Notes: generated by a model from the sequence alone, not told the origin. A stretch of 60,568 bases of DNA from Planococcus salinus (GCF_003719725.1 NZ_RIAX01000013.1:1-60568); one strand, 5' to 3'. Positions 26,976 through 34,478 are shown, numbered from the stretch's first letter. A program made the numbers and translations.

Positions 26976-27971
26976 ATGTTGAAAAAGAAATTCGGATTAT
27001 TTGCGACAATGGCTTTAGCCGGTTCAGTATTTTTGGCTGGATGTGGCGATGATACGGCTACAGACACTGGCAACGGTGGAGATACAGGGGGCGGCGAAAG
27101 TTCAGACCCTGAGTTCATCAGTATATTGACTGGTGGTACGACAGGAACCTACTACCCGCTTGGCGGAGCAATGGCCAACATCATTCAGGAAGAAACCGGC
27201 GTGGACACGACGGCTGAAGTATCACAGGCTTCTGCAGCGAATATGACAGCATTGGCTGACGGTACTGCAGAAATTGCTTTCGTTCAAACAGATACGGCAT
27301 TCTACGCTTCAGAAGGAACGAACATGTTTGACGGAGAAGTCATCGATACGGTTTCAGCCATCGGTGCCCTTTATCCGGAAACGATCCAATTGGTAACGAC
27401 TGCTAATTCTGGCATCGCTTCCTTTGAAGATTTGGAAGGAAAGAGTGTTTCGGTCGGAGCACCTGGTTCAGGAACTTATATCAACGCTGAACAGCTTTTG
27501 GAAGTTCATGGAATGACAATGGATGATATCGATGCTCAGAACCTGGACTTCGGTGAATCACAGGAAAGTCTGCAGTCCGGACAGATTGCTGCTGCATTTA
27601 TCACAGCCGGAACACCGACTGGAGCAGTTGAAAGTTTAGGCGCTACTTCAGACGTGGTCATTGTACCGGTCGAACAGGACAAAGCAGACCAGCTTATTGA
27701 ACAATATCCATATTATGCACATGACACGGTGCCTTCAGGCATTTATGGACTGACGGAAGAAGTGCCGACGGTTTCTGTACTGGCGATGCTGGTGGCACAG
27801 AACGACCTTTCGGAAGACCTTGTCTACGATATTACAAAAGCCATTTATGAAAATACAGACCAGATCCAGCATGCAAAAGCGGAATTTATCAAAGCTGAAA
27901 CGGCTCTTGATGGGATCGGAATCGATGTTCATCCAGGGGCACAACGCTATTTTGACGAAGTAAATCAATAA
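26976..27971 (+). CDS. TRAP transporter solute-binding lipoprotein, TAXI family
   Basis: This extracytoplasmic binding protein delivers a substrate to the TRAP permease encoded downstream. It is a 331-residue lipoprotein with lipobox LAGC (Cys23) and a Gly/Asp-rich linker (about 24-46). The TAXI signature follows: ILTGGTTGTYYPLGGAMANII, later SVGAPGSGTYINAEQLLEVHG and AFITAGTPTGAV. TAXI proteins of known function bind glutamate or dicarboxylates, but the ligand here is not predictable. AAGGAGG precedes the ATG. An extended -10 TGGTAACAT with TTGTAA (26904-26933) is a possible promoter. Confidence 0.92.
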   Translation: MLKKKFGLFATMALAGSVFLAGCGDDTATDTGNGGDTGGGESSDPEFISILTGGTTGTYYPLGGAMANIIQEETGVDTTAEVSQASAANMTALADGTAEIAFVQTDTAFYASEGTNMFDGEVIDTVSAIGALYPETIQLVTTANSGIASFEDLEGKSVSVGAPGSGTYINAEQLLEVHGMTMDDIDAQNLDFGESQESLQSGQIAAAFITAGTPTGAVESLGATSDVVIVPVEQDKADQLIEQYPYYAHDTVPSGIYGLTEEVPTVSVLAMLVAQNDLSEDLVYDITKAIYENTDQIQHAKAEFIKAETALDGIGIDVHPGAQRYFDEVNQ

Positions 27972-27987
27972 GACGAACACAATAATT

Positions 27988-28030
27988 GACGATAAAGCGC
28001 AAGCTTTATCGTCGTTATTTGTTTTTTTGG
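27988..28030 (+). terminator. Intra-operon attenuator hairpin (TAXI - DUF1850)
   Basis: GACGATAAAGC (27988-27998) and GCTTTATCGTC (28003-28013) form a perfect 11-bp stem with a GCAA tetraloop, followed by GTTATTTGTTTTTTT. This would partly end transcription after the binding-protein gene, giving it higher expression than the permease. Confidence 0.65.
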
Positions 28031-28050
28031 CTCATGGAGGAGAATGAATT

Positions 28051-28575
28051 ATGCGATCCACACTCACGTATCAGCTGCTTCTTTCGATTCTTGCCCTCAT
28101 CTTACTTGGCTCCGCAATTGCATTAATCCCACTTAAAAAGCATTATGTGTTTATTGACAGCGAGACTGATCGTTTAACAGCTTTTGCGCCACTGGTAGAC
28201 ACCGCTTTTCAAATCAAATATACTCATTCCATACATCTGTCGAATGTCCTGGAGAGCTACCGGGTGCTCGAAGACAATACGCTGATGGCGACTGAAGTCG
28301 AATATGAAGATTTTAATATCGGAATGCCTTCGAATGCAGGAGAAGGGGAACGTTTTGTTGAAAAAGATGGGAGTTACTTTATTAAGAATATGACGACAGA
28401 ACTGCCGGAGTTCCGGTTGCTTGTAGGAGACGTCGACGCCGGTTTATCTTTTATAGTAGACGGCAAAGAAATTGACTTAAAGAAAACACTGGACAGAGGA
28501 AAAACTTACACGTTTCGTGTCCAGCGGTTGTCTTTTTTTCAGCAATTAGAAGGAGTGAATCTGTATGAGCGATAA
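28051..28575 (+). CDS. DUF1850 protein of the TRAP-TAXI operon
   Basis: A 174-residue protein with one N-terminal transmembrane or signal segment (about 8-28) and a small beta-rich extracytoplasmic domain containing FQIKYTHSIHLSNVLESYRV. The YTHSIxxxxVxE pattern and the position between TAXI SBP and fused permease identify DUF1850, an accessory protein of these transporters with no proven role. The ATG follows GGAGGAGA. Its 3' end overlaps the permease gene by 11 bp. Confidence 0.82.
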   Translation: MRSTLTYQLLLSILALILLGSAIALIPLKKHYVFIDSETDRLTAFAPLVDTAFQIKYTHSIHLSNVLESYRVLEDNTLMATEVEYEDFNIGMPSNAGEGERFVEKDGSYFIKNMTTELPEFRLLVGDVDAGLSFIVDGKEIDLKKTLDRGKTYTFRVQRLSFFQQLEGVNLYER

Positions 28576-30607
28576 ATTGCCGCCAGAAGAAAGAGAAGAA
28601 ATGAAATTACCGCCGGAAGAAGAATCGTATATCTCTGAAGAAAAACAGAAAGAGATCTTGCAGAAATACGATCCGGAATCCAATACACGCGATTTATCAG
28701 GCATCATGAAACATGTGGTTTTTTATGGCTTGTTAGCGTTTTCCTTGTTTCAATTGTATACAGCTATTTTCGGCCAGTACACGGCTTATATTCAGCGTTC
28801 CATCCATCTGGGTTTTGCACTGTCGCTGATTTTCATCCTGTTTCCAGCGATGAAAAGAAAAGGGATCCGCCATAAAGTGGCCTGGTATGATTACATTCTG
28901 GCCCTGATGGCCGTCGGAGTCGGAGCTTACTGGCCGATCATGTACGAGGATCTGGTATTCCGCGTCGGCCGAGTCACCGATCTGGATTTGGCTGTTGGTA
29001 TTGTAGCAGTCCTGTTGACACTTGAAGCTACGAGACGGGCTGTCGGCATGCCGATTACCATCATCGGTGCTTCATTTTTGGCCTACGCGTTTTTTGGACC
29101 TTATTTTCCAGGGTTCCTGCGCCACAGAGGCCAGGATCTGGAGTCGCTCGTGCAATTGATGTTCTTTACCACGGACGGAGTACTCGGAACGCCGATTGGA
29201 GTTTCCGCTACGTTTATCTTTACTTTCCTGCTGTTCGGTGCTTTCCTGGTAAAAACAGGAGTTGGACAGTATTTTAACGATCTGGCCGTTTCATTGGCCG
29301 GTAATTTGACTGGGGGACCAGCAAAAGTTGCCATTTTCTCGAGCGCGCTGCAAGGAACGATTTCCGGAAGCTCGGTTGCCAATGTGGTAACTTCCGGTTC
29401 CTATACCATCCCGATGATGAAGAAACTGGGCTACAAGAAAGAATTCGCCGGCGGAGTTGAAGCCGCGGCTTCAACAGGCGGACAATTGATGCCGCCGATC
29501 ATGGGTGCTGCAGCGTTCCTGATGGTTGAATTTATCGGGGGCGTCACCTACTGGGAAATCGCCAAAGCCGCTGCAATTCCGGCGCTGCTGTACTTTACCG
29601 GTGTCTGGATCATGACGCATTTTGAAGCAAAGCGAATCGGTCTGAAGGGGCTGTCCAAAGAAGAAATGCCCGACCGCAAAGAAGTACTGAAGAAAATCTA
29701 TTTGCTGACACCTATCTTTGCCATCATCATTTTCCTGCTGATTGGAATCCCGACGATGCAGGCGGCATTATACGGCATTGTTCTGACAATCGTTGTCAGT
29801 GCATTTGATAAAGAGACACGACTTAACTTCAAAGACATGATTCATGCACTTGTCGATGGCGCCAGAACCGCTTTGGCGGTGGCGGCCGCCACTGCAGCCG
29901 CCGGGATTATTGTAGGGGTCGTCGTCAAAACCGGCCTCGGTCTCAGTTTGGCGAATGGACTTGTTTCTGCTTCAGGCGGAAACGTCCTGTTGACGTTGTT
30001 CTTTACGATGCTTGCCGCCATTGTCCTTGGAATGGGATCACCGACTACGGCCAACTACGTCATCACGTCAACCATTGCTGCTCCTGCCATCATTACGCTG
30101 TTGATGATCGATGAGCCGGTCGGTGCTGCGGTGCCGCTCGTTGTGGCGTTGTCGGCACACCTTTTCGTATTCTATTTCGGAATTATTGCGGACATTACGC
30201 CGCCGGTTGCGCTGGCAGCATTTGCTGCTTCCGGAATTTCTGGTGGAGAACCGATACGGACGGGGATCAATGCAGCCAAACTGGCGATTGCCGCATTTAT
30301 CATTCCGTACATGTTCGTGCTGTCGCCGGCGTTACTGATGATCGATACAACATGGCCCGAGCTGATTTGGGTGCTGATTACAGCGATTACCGGTATGATT
30401 GCCATCGGAGCCGGTTTGATCGGCTATTGGTATCGCAAGTTGAACTGGTTTGAACGCATTATTACATTTGCAACTGGACTGGCGTTGATTTATCCGGAAG
30501 GCATGTCGGATATCGTCGGAGCCGTCGTGTTTGTGATCCTGTTCGTTCTTCAGTGGCTGTCACGGGATAAGAAAGAACCTAAAACAGTGGAAGCAACGGA
30601 ATCGTAA
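28565..30607 (+). CDS. TRAP transporter fused permease (DctQM type)
   Basis: A 680-residue membrane protein combining the small 4-helix DctQ domain (about 45-155) and the large DctM domain (about 170-640). This fusion is normal for TAXI systems. The DctM core shows FSSALQGTISGSSVANVVTSGSYTIPMMKKLGY and AAASTGGQLMPPIMGAAAFLMVEF, then GMGSPTTANYVI and IADITPPVALAAFAASGISG. TRAP importers use ion gradients (usually Na+). The hydrophilic N-terminus contains a repeated LPPEE motif (residues 4-8 and 16-20). A strong terminator follows. Confidence 0.94.
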   Translation: MSDKLPPEEREEMKLPPEEESYISEEKQKEILQKYDPESNTRDLSGIMKHVVFYGLLAFSLFQLYTAIFGQYTAYIQRSIHLGFALSLIFILFPAMKRKGIRHKVAWYDYILALMAVGVGAYWPIMYEDLVFRVGRVTDLDLAVGIVAVLLTLEATRRAVGMPITIIGASFLAYAFFGPYFPGFLRHRGQDLESLVQLMFFTTDGVLGTPIGVSATFIFTFLLFGAFLVKTGVGQYFNDLAVSLAGNLTGGPAKVAIFSSALQGTISGSSVANVVTSGSYTIPMMKKLGYKKEFAGGVEAAASTGGQLMPPIMGAAAFLMVEFIGGVTYWEIAKAAAIPALLYFTGVWIMTHFEAKRIGLKGLSKEEMPDRKEVLKKIYLLTPIFAIIIFLLIGIPTMQAALYGIVLTIVVSAFDKETRLNFKDMIHALVDGARTALAVAAATAAAGIIVGVVVKTGLGLSLANGLVSASGGNVLLTLFFTMLAAIVLGMGSPTTANYVITSTIAAPAIITLLMIDEPVGAAVPLVVALSAHLFVFYFGIIADITPPVALAAFAASGISGGEPIRTGINAAKLAIAAFIIPYMFVLSPALLMIDTTWPELIWVLITAITGMIAIGAGLIGYWYRKLNWFERIITFATGLALIYPEGMSDIVGAVVFVILFVLQWLSRDKKEPKTVEATES

Positions 30608-30612
30608 AACAG

Positions 30613-30652
30613 AAATCCCCGCTTGAAGACAATTCTTCGAGCGGGGATTTTT
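30613..30652 (+). terminator. TRAP operon terminator
   Basis: AAATCCCCGCTTGAAGA pairs with TCTTCGAGCGGGGATTT (17-bp stem, one wobble) and runs into TTTTTATA. Confidence 0.92.
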
Positions 30653-30659
30653 TATATGC

Positions 30660-30728
30660 AAAAAAATAAGAGCCACTGCCCGGAGGCAATGACTCTTATG
30701 GTAAGCAAGCTTTGTTCCGAAAGCTTGC
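30660..30728 (-). terminator. Two minus-strand hairpins with terminator
   Basis: On the minus strand a perfect stem GCAAGCTTT/AAAGCTTGC (30728-30705) is followed by a terminator stem AAGAGTCATTGCC/GGCAGTGGCTCTT (30697-30668) and ATTTTTTT. They lie just downstream of the duplicated tRNA-Val 3' end, so they may be the original trailer of the tRNA transcript. Confidence 0.65.
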
Positions 30729-30746
30729 TGCGGGTTTGGCACCCAA

Positions 30747-30776
30747 TGATTCCTACTGGGCTCGAACCAGCGACCT
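30747..30776 (-). repeat. Duplicate of tRNA-Val 3' end (att-like)
   Basis: Thirty bases identical to 31021-31050, covering the discriminator, acceptor 3' strand and T-arm of tRNA-Val. The identity stops abruptly on both sides. A tRNA 3'-end duplication is the classic product of site-specific integration by a tyrosine recombinase. Confidence 0.85.
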
Positions 30777-30964
30777 ATTGATGAGATTGTCAGGGTTCGG
30801 ATAATCGAATAATATAAAATCGCTAAACCTTCTATATCGGTAGGCGCTTTTTATATCCAAATTTACATCAATGATTTACATCGAAAACGCGTTTTCCGGT
30901 GAGTTCGTCGCTTTTTCGCCACTTTTTCCGGCTTGCTGTCCACAGTTAAATGATAGCAGCGCAA
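30777..30964. other. Spacer between att-like copies, possible element remnant
   Basis: No gene with a ribosome-binding site is visible in these 188 bp. They contain a 9-bp direct repeat ATTTACATC (30861-30869 and 30874-30882, 13-bp period), which would fit integrase arm-type sites, and a short TTCG...CGAA inverted repeat (30799-30812). Total distance between the att-like copies is 274 bp start to start. Confidence 0.45.
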
Positions 30965-30999
30965 AATAAAAAACCGCGCAACCCTTATGGCTACACGGT
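30965..30999 (-). terminator. Terminator immediately downstream of tRNA-Val
   Basis: On the minus strand ACCGTGTAGCC-ATAA-GGGTTGCGCGGT (11-bp stem with G-T pairs) is followed by TTTTTTATTTT. Confidence 0.75.
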
Positions 31000-31020
31000 C
31001 TCTTCTCACATTCTTCTCTA

Positions 31021-31093
31021 TGATTCCTACTGGGCTCGAACCAGCGACCTCTACCCTGTCAAGGTAGCGCTCTCCCAGCTGAGCTAAGGAATC
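31021..31093 (-). tRNA. tRNA-Val (GAC)
   Basis: The minus strand reads a complete 73-nt cloverleaf without encoded CCA: acceptor GATTCCT/AGGAATC with discriminator A, D-arm TAGCTCAGCTGGGAGAGC, anticodon stem CTACC/GGTAG around loop TTGACAG (anticodon GAC, Val), and T-loop GGTTCGAGCCC. It is flanked downstream by a terminator and by a duplicated copy of its own 3' 30 bp, making it a likely integration site. Confidence 0.95.
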
Positions 31094-31195
31094 GCAATTT
31101 CAAGGACAAATATAATTATATCCTGTCTGCAGAAAAAGTCAATATAGATAATAAAAAACTTAAAAAATATAAAGGGGGATAAAAATAATAAATAA

Positions 31196-31223
31196 TTGAT
31201 TATTCTGATAATAATGTTATAAT
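31196..31223 (+). promoter_or_regulatory. Promoter of the micropeptide locus
   Basis: TTGATT (31196-31201), 16 bp, TATAAT (31218-31223) in very AT-rich DNA. It would give a leader of about 300 nt before the first micropeptide. Confidence 0.55.
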
Positions 31224-31229
31224 AAATTC

Positions 31230-31520
31230 GCAGTATACTTGATCAGAAATGCAGAAATTGTTACATGGCATTTCGTTTGGGAGGAATTATACCATCAATA
31301 CAGCGATCAGAATTCCCTATATTTTTACGACTTGGAGATTGAGCTGAGTGATTAATTAATCAAAATGGTTTTGAAGCTGAGCAGTAAGATGCCGGAAAAA
31401 CCTGTTAAGTTCGGTATTCGATGGCAGGGTGCCCTTGTTTAAATGTTTGAAGCCTTCCCTGTTTTGAAAAAAATGGCTCTTTTCTTTTTAAATCCTGATT
31501 CATTCCAATGGCATTAACCG
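31230..31520 (+). other. Long leader of the micropeptide transcript
   Basis: About 290 bp with no recognised riboswitch. It holds a perfect 14-bp palindrome TGATTAATTAATCA (31349-31362) flanked by direct repeats AGCTGAG (31342-31348 and 31375-31381). A GGGAGG (31279-31284) has no standard start codon after it. Two abutting in-frame short readings, 31365-31442 (25 residues) and 31443-31517 (24 residues), lack good Shine-Dalgarno sites and may be meaningless. I see no other gene. Confidence 0.4.
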
Positions 31521-31536
31521 AAGAGGAGTGGATGAT

Positions 31537-31593
31537 ATGTTTAGTTATTTCTTCCAGTATTTCCGTTTATTAAGTCGTTTAAGAATGCGTTGA
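31537..31593 (+). CDS. Micropeptide 1 (18 residues)
   Basis: The frame encodes MFSYFFQYFRLLSRLRMR and is preceded by GAAGAGGAGTGG at optimal spacing (GGAG 8 nt before ATG). It is rich in aromatic residues and arginine (net about +4). Polar residues at 3, 7, 10, 14 and 18 would line one face of a helix, predicting a membrane-active amphipathic peptide. A second copy lies 145 bp downstream. I recognise no family. It could be a secreted or signalling peptide, a toxin, or a membrane-protein regulator; function is not assigned. Evidence for coding is the duplicated start context and the synonymous changes between copies. Confidence 0.6.
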   Translation: MFSYFFQYFRLLSRLRMR

Positions 31594-31681
31594 ATTTTGC
31601 TGCAGGAAGTAAGCATGAAACTTATTCATTTTCTTTTTTGTTGATTCATTTTAATGCAATCCTCGAAGAGGAGTGGACGAA

Positions 31682-31738
31682 ATGTTTGATTATTTCTTCC
31701 GTTATTTCCGTCTGTTAAGTGGCTTCAGAATGCGCTGA
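31682..31738 (+). CDS. Micropeptide 2 (18 residues)
   Basis: The frame encodes MFDYFFRYFRLLSGFRMR, identical to micropeptide 1 at 14 of 18 positions. Changes are S3D, Q7R, R14G and L15F; codons 11 (TTA/CTG) and 18 (CGT/CGC) differ silently. The same Shine-Dalgarno GAAGAGGAGTGG and spacing are kept, and homology extends about 40 bp upstream (GATTCATT...CGAAGAGGAGTGGA). D3 and R7 could form an i,i+4 salt bridge. A strong terminator follows 22 bp after the stop. Function unknown. Confidence 0.6.
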   Translation: MFDYFFRYFRLLSGFRMR

Positions 31739-31759
31739 ATTGATACATCACCAAGTCTT

Positions 31760-31803
31760 AAACCTTTTTCTTCTCTTTCGGGAGAAGAAAAAGGTTTTTA
31801 TTA
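31760..31803 (+). terminator. Terminator of the micropeptide locus
   Basis: AAACCTTTTTCTTCTC (31760-31775) pairs perfectly with GAGAAGAAAAAGGTTT (31782-31797), a 16-bp stem with a TTTCGG loop, followed by TTATTATT. Confidence 0.92.
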
Positions 31804-31887
31804 TTCAGAACATTTAATTATTTTTATGGAATATATTTCATTGTCGTGATACTATTTACGTAAGAACATTGTCCCGGGGGTGGGGAA

Positions 31888-32730
31888 ATGAAAAAACGGA
31901 TCTTTCAAATTTTGCTGCCATTTTTTTGTGTTGTGGCCTTATGGTGGACCTATGGACAATATAATCATAAAATCCAAGTTCAGGGTGAAGAAAGCTTAGC
32001 GACTTATCATGAAAAGATGGAACAGAAAGAGAAAGATAAAGAACAGTTATTGAATCAACTGGCGATGGCAAAAGACCAGACATTAGCTGACAGAGTTAGG
32101 TATTTGACGCTGAAAAACGGCGTGGCAAAAATTTCGTTGGTCGGTAGCAGCATCCCGGTCAATGGCGAACAACAGGCTACCCGGTCTTCATGGAAAGAAT
32201 TACTGGAAGGCAATTTCAAAGCAATGGAGCGTACAGAAGTGGAAGTTAAAGACTTTGGCCATTGCGGTTCTCACGAGACGGAAATTGTATCAAAAGATAA
32301 ACTGGAGGAAGCGATGGCTTTCCATCCGGATATCCTGATTTTTGAAATTTGCTTGCCTACGGAAGGGGAAGCAAGAAGTTCGCTGCCAGTGTTTCAAGAC
32401 CGGGTGACATGGGCTATGGAGGAACTGCAGGCAGGGGCCCCTGAAGCAATGATTGTTATCCAAACGGCAAACCCTTTTGTCAATTACGAAATCATTAAAC
32501 CTGCCGCCGGCTTCAGTTACGATCAGTATGCGTTTGAGATGGGAAAATTTTTTGAATCGAAAGAATGGCATTTTTTTGACACACATAATCTGATGATGGA
32601 CAAAATGGCCGAAAACAAGCTGACGGTAAAAGAACTGCTGGCAGGCCATGTGCTTCCCGGCAGCCCAAGCTATGAATTATGGGCGGAAGTGGTGGGTGAA
32701 CATCTGCAAGCAGAGCTTTCCCAACCGTAA
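31888..32730 (+). CDS. Membrane-anchored SGNH/GDSL-hydrolase-like protein
   Basis: A 280-residue protein with an N-terminal anchor (about 5-24) and a charged coiled-coil-prone stretch (about 36-66, rich in Glu/Lys/Gln). An SGNH-like domain opens with ISLVGSSIPVNGEQQ, ISLVGSS replacing the usual GDS block. The last block reads GHVLPGSPSYELWAEVV, keeping the His of DxxH but with Leu where Asp normally lies, so activity may be altered or lost. ATG follows GGGGGTGGGG. Esterase or acyltransferase activity on cell-surface glycans is typical of the fold; the substrate here is unknown. Confidence 0.65.
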   Translation: MKKRIFQILLPFFCVVALWWTYGQYNHKIQVQGEESLATYHEKMEQKEKDKEQLLNQLAMAKDQTLADRVRYLTLKNGVAKISLVGSSIPVNGEQQATRSSWKELLEGNFKAMERTEVEVKDFGHCGSHETEIVSKDKLEEAMAFHPDILIFEICLPTEGEARSSLPVFQDRVTWAMEELQAGAPEAMIVIQTANPFVNYEIIKPAAGFSYDQYAFEMGKFFESKEWHFFDTHNLMMDKMAENKLTVKELLAGHVLPGSPSYELWAEVVGEHLQAELSQP

Positions 32731-32774
32731 AAGGAGAAGAAAGGGCATAAAAAATGCTCTTTTCTTCTCCTTAT
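32729..32774. terminator. Bidirectional terminator, SGNH gene / nuclease
   Basis: AAAAGGAGAAGAAA...TTTTCTTCTCCTT encloses an inner GCAT/ATGC stem; both strands have T-rich 3' flanks. Confidence 0.75.
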
Positions 32775-32788
32775 GATAGCCTTCTTTT

Positions 32789-33502
32789 TCAATTTGCGGC
32801 ATTTCTGAAGCCAGCTTCCTGTGCTTCCTGCTCACTGCAGAACCACTTTTCCGGATTGGTTTGCTCATATGAATGGGTGCCCGGCAGGTGATAGATTCTG
32901 GCTCCGCTGCTGTTGATATTCCCTTTAATCCTGCATTCTTCCTGAGCATCGATGTTAACGGAATCTGTAAAAGCCGACGGATCAAATCCTCTGTCTGTCG
33001 CATAGTCTTTCACTGCCCAGATTCCTGTGCCTGCGTCTTTGGCAATTTGTTCAGCCTGCTTGAAATCATCCAAGTACCTAGTATTTGGAGGATAAACATA
33101 TGCGACGCGCGCCATGCCGGATTGGAGTAATTGCTCTTGTACACTTTCCCCATCGACATAAAAGTACGCAAGCAGCCGACCGTAGTCATCGTAACGTTCT
33201 CCTGCATCGAACTCAATTGTAACGTCGCCGGATTCAATGATCTGGCGGTTTTCCTCAGTCGCTTCTTTGCCAAGCGGCTGTTCTCCGAAACGAGGATGGT
33301 TGGTTTCAGGTGTATCGACCAGCAAATAACGGACCGTTTCTTCTTTCCCGTCATACATAATCTTGACGGTATCGCCATCAATAACCGAGAGCACATCGAC
33401 TTCGGTGCGGTTTTCCGTGCCGCCTGTATCGGTGGATTCCCACAGTCCACAGCCTCCGATAAGCAACAAAGTGAAGAGTAATAACCATAGTTTCCTTTTC
33501 AT
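32789..33502 (-). CDS. Thermonuclease family lipoprotein
   Basis: A 237-residue secreted staphylococcal-nuclease-fold protein. A lipobox LIGGC (Cys18) predicts surface anchoring. The SNase core VDVLSVIDGDTVKIMYDGKEETVRYLLVDTPET has the Asp residues binding Ca2+. The Arg/Glu catalytic set lies in RYLLVDTPE, KEATEENR and DDYGRLLAYF. The C-terminal 50 residues (CRIKGNINSSGARIYHLPGTHSYEQT...WFCSEQEAQEAGFR) form the small extension found in YncB-like nucleases. It could supply nucleotides from extracellular DNA. Confidence 0.9.
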   Translation of the reverse strand: MKRKLWLLLFTLLLIGGCGLWESTDTGGTENRTEVDVLSVIDGDTVKIMYDGKEETVRYLLVDTPETNHPRFGEQPLGKEATEENRQIIESGDVTIEFDAGERYDDYGRLLAYFYVDGESVQEQLLQSGMARVAYVYPPNTRYLDDFKQAEQIAKDAGTGIWAVKDYATDRGFDPSAFTDSVNIDAQEECRIKGNINSSGARIYHLPGTHSYEQTNPEKWFCSEQEAQEAGFRNAAN

Positions 33503-33594
33503 CCTGATCCCTGCTTTCCTTGTCCATTATACGACAGTGTGATCGGCTTGCAAAAGGAAATAAGCTGCATTACCTTTAGCTCAGGAGGTGGCGT

Positions 33595-34431
33595 ATGCAT
33601 ATATCATTGCCGTTTATCTATGATTTTGAACGTGCGCTGGACCGGTTGTCACTGGATCCGCTGCACGCCATTGATATATCGGAGAAACAAGTAAAAGTGC
33701 CGATGGAAGAAGGGAATGTTGTAACCGTCAAGGCAGTCGGAACCACTGAAGATCCTATGTTTTTGCTGCAAGGAATAAAAGAAGGGCAAGTGGAAAAAGT
33801 GAAGGAGCTGTTTCATTTTCACCAATCACTGGAACCGGTCGCCGCTCACTTTAAGAAAACCAGTTTGGCTGCTCTTTTTACAGAACACAGAGGGACGCCC
33901 CTTGTCCGTGAATTTTCTTTATATGGGTCTCTGATGAAAAGCATCATCCATCAGCAGCTGAATTTATCGTTCGCCCATACTTTGACAACTCGTTTTGTGC
34001 AGGGGTACGGAGAGCGGAAGGAAGGGGTTTGGTTTTATCCTGATCCAGAAAAAATTGCACAGCTGGCAGTTGAAGACTTTCGAAAGTTGCAGTTCAGTAC
34101 AAGGAAAGCGGAATACATTATCGGGTTGTCAAAAGCGATAGCAGAAGGCGAGCTGGATCTTGAGGCGCTGCGAGAGAAACCAGATGATGAAATTATCGCA
34201 GAACTGATAGGCTACAGAGGGGTCGGCCCCTGGACCGCGCAGAACTTTCTGTTATTCGGACTGGGACGCCCCAATTTGTTTCCGGTGGCCGACATCGGGC
34301 TGCAAAATGCCCTGAAAATTCAATGGCACCGGCAGGACAAGCCGAAAGTGGAGGAAATCCTGAAGCATCTTCCGGAATGGTCGCCTTATTTATCGTATGC
34401 TTCTTTGTATTTATGGCGCAGTATCGAATGA
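33595..34431 (+). CDS. DNA-3-methyladenine glycosylase, AlkA type
   Basis: A base-excision repair glycosylase of 278 residues. After an N-terminal beta domain, the helix-hairpin-helix motif ELIGYRGVGPWTAQNFLLFGLGR (about 203-225) leads to the catalytic Asp233 in VADIGLQNAL. SIIHQQLN is the usual start of the HhH-GPD domain. It removes alkylated bases. The ATG follows CAGGAGGTGG. It resembles B. subtilis YfjP/AlkA, and I cannot say which. Confidence 0.88.
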   Translation: MHISLPFIYDFERALDRLSLDPLHAIDISEKQVKVPMEEGNVVTVKAVGTTEDPMFLLQGIKEGQVEKVKELFHFHQSLEPVAAHFKKTSLAALFTEHRGTPLVREFSLYGSLMKSIIHQQLNLSFAHTLTTRFVQGYGERKEGVWFYPDPEKIAQLAVEDFRKLQFSTRKAEYIIGLSKAIAEGELDLEALREKPDDEIIAELIGYRGVGPWTAQNFLLFGLGRPNLFPVADIGLQNALKIQWHRQDKPKVEEILKHLPEWSPYLSYASLYLWRSIE

Positions 34432-34439
34432 CAGCAAAC

Positions 34440-34478
34440 GAAAACGCCTTTTTCATCGAAATGGAAAAGGCGTTTTTA
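34440..34478. terminator. Bidirectional terminator, alkA-like / small protein gene
   Basis: AAAACGCCTTTTTCAT-CGAA-ATGGAAAAGGCGTTTT, T-tracts on both strands. Confidence 0.85.

Noticed and set aside
30777..30960. Integrase C-terminus in the att spacer
   Set aside because: All three minus-strand frames give only short readings ending within about 30 codons, with no R-H-R-Y integrase motif.
31279..31347. Possible peptide after GGGAGG in the micropeptide leader
   Set aside because: No ATG, GTG or TTG lies within initiation distance; only AUU, AUA or AUC would be available.
31399..31430. Stretch CTGTTAAGTTCGGTATTCGATGG resembling a 5S rRNA segment
   Set aside because: Only GTTAAG and CGATGG agree, the spacing is wrong, and no flanking 5S stems are present.
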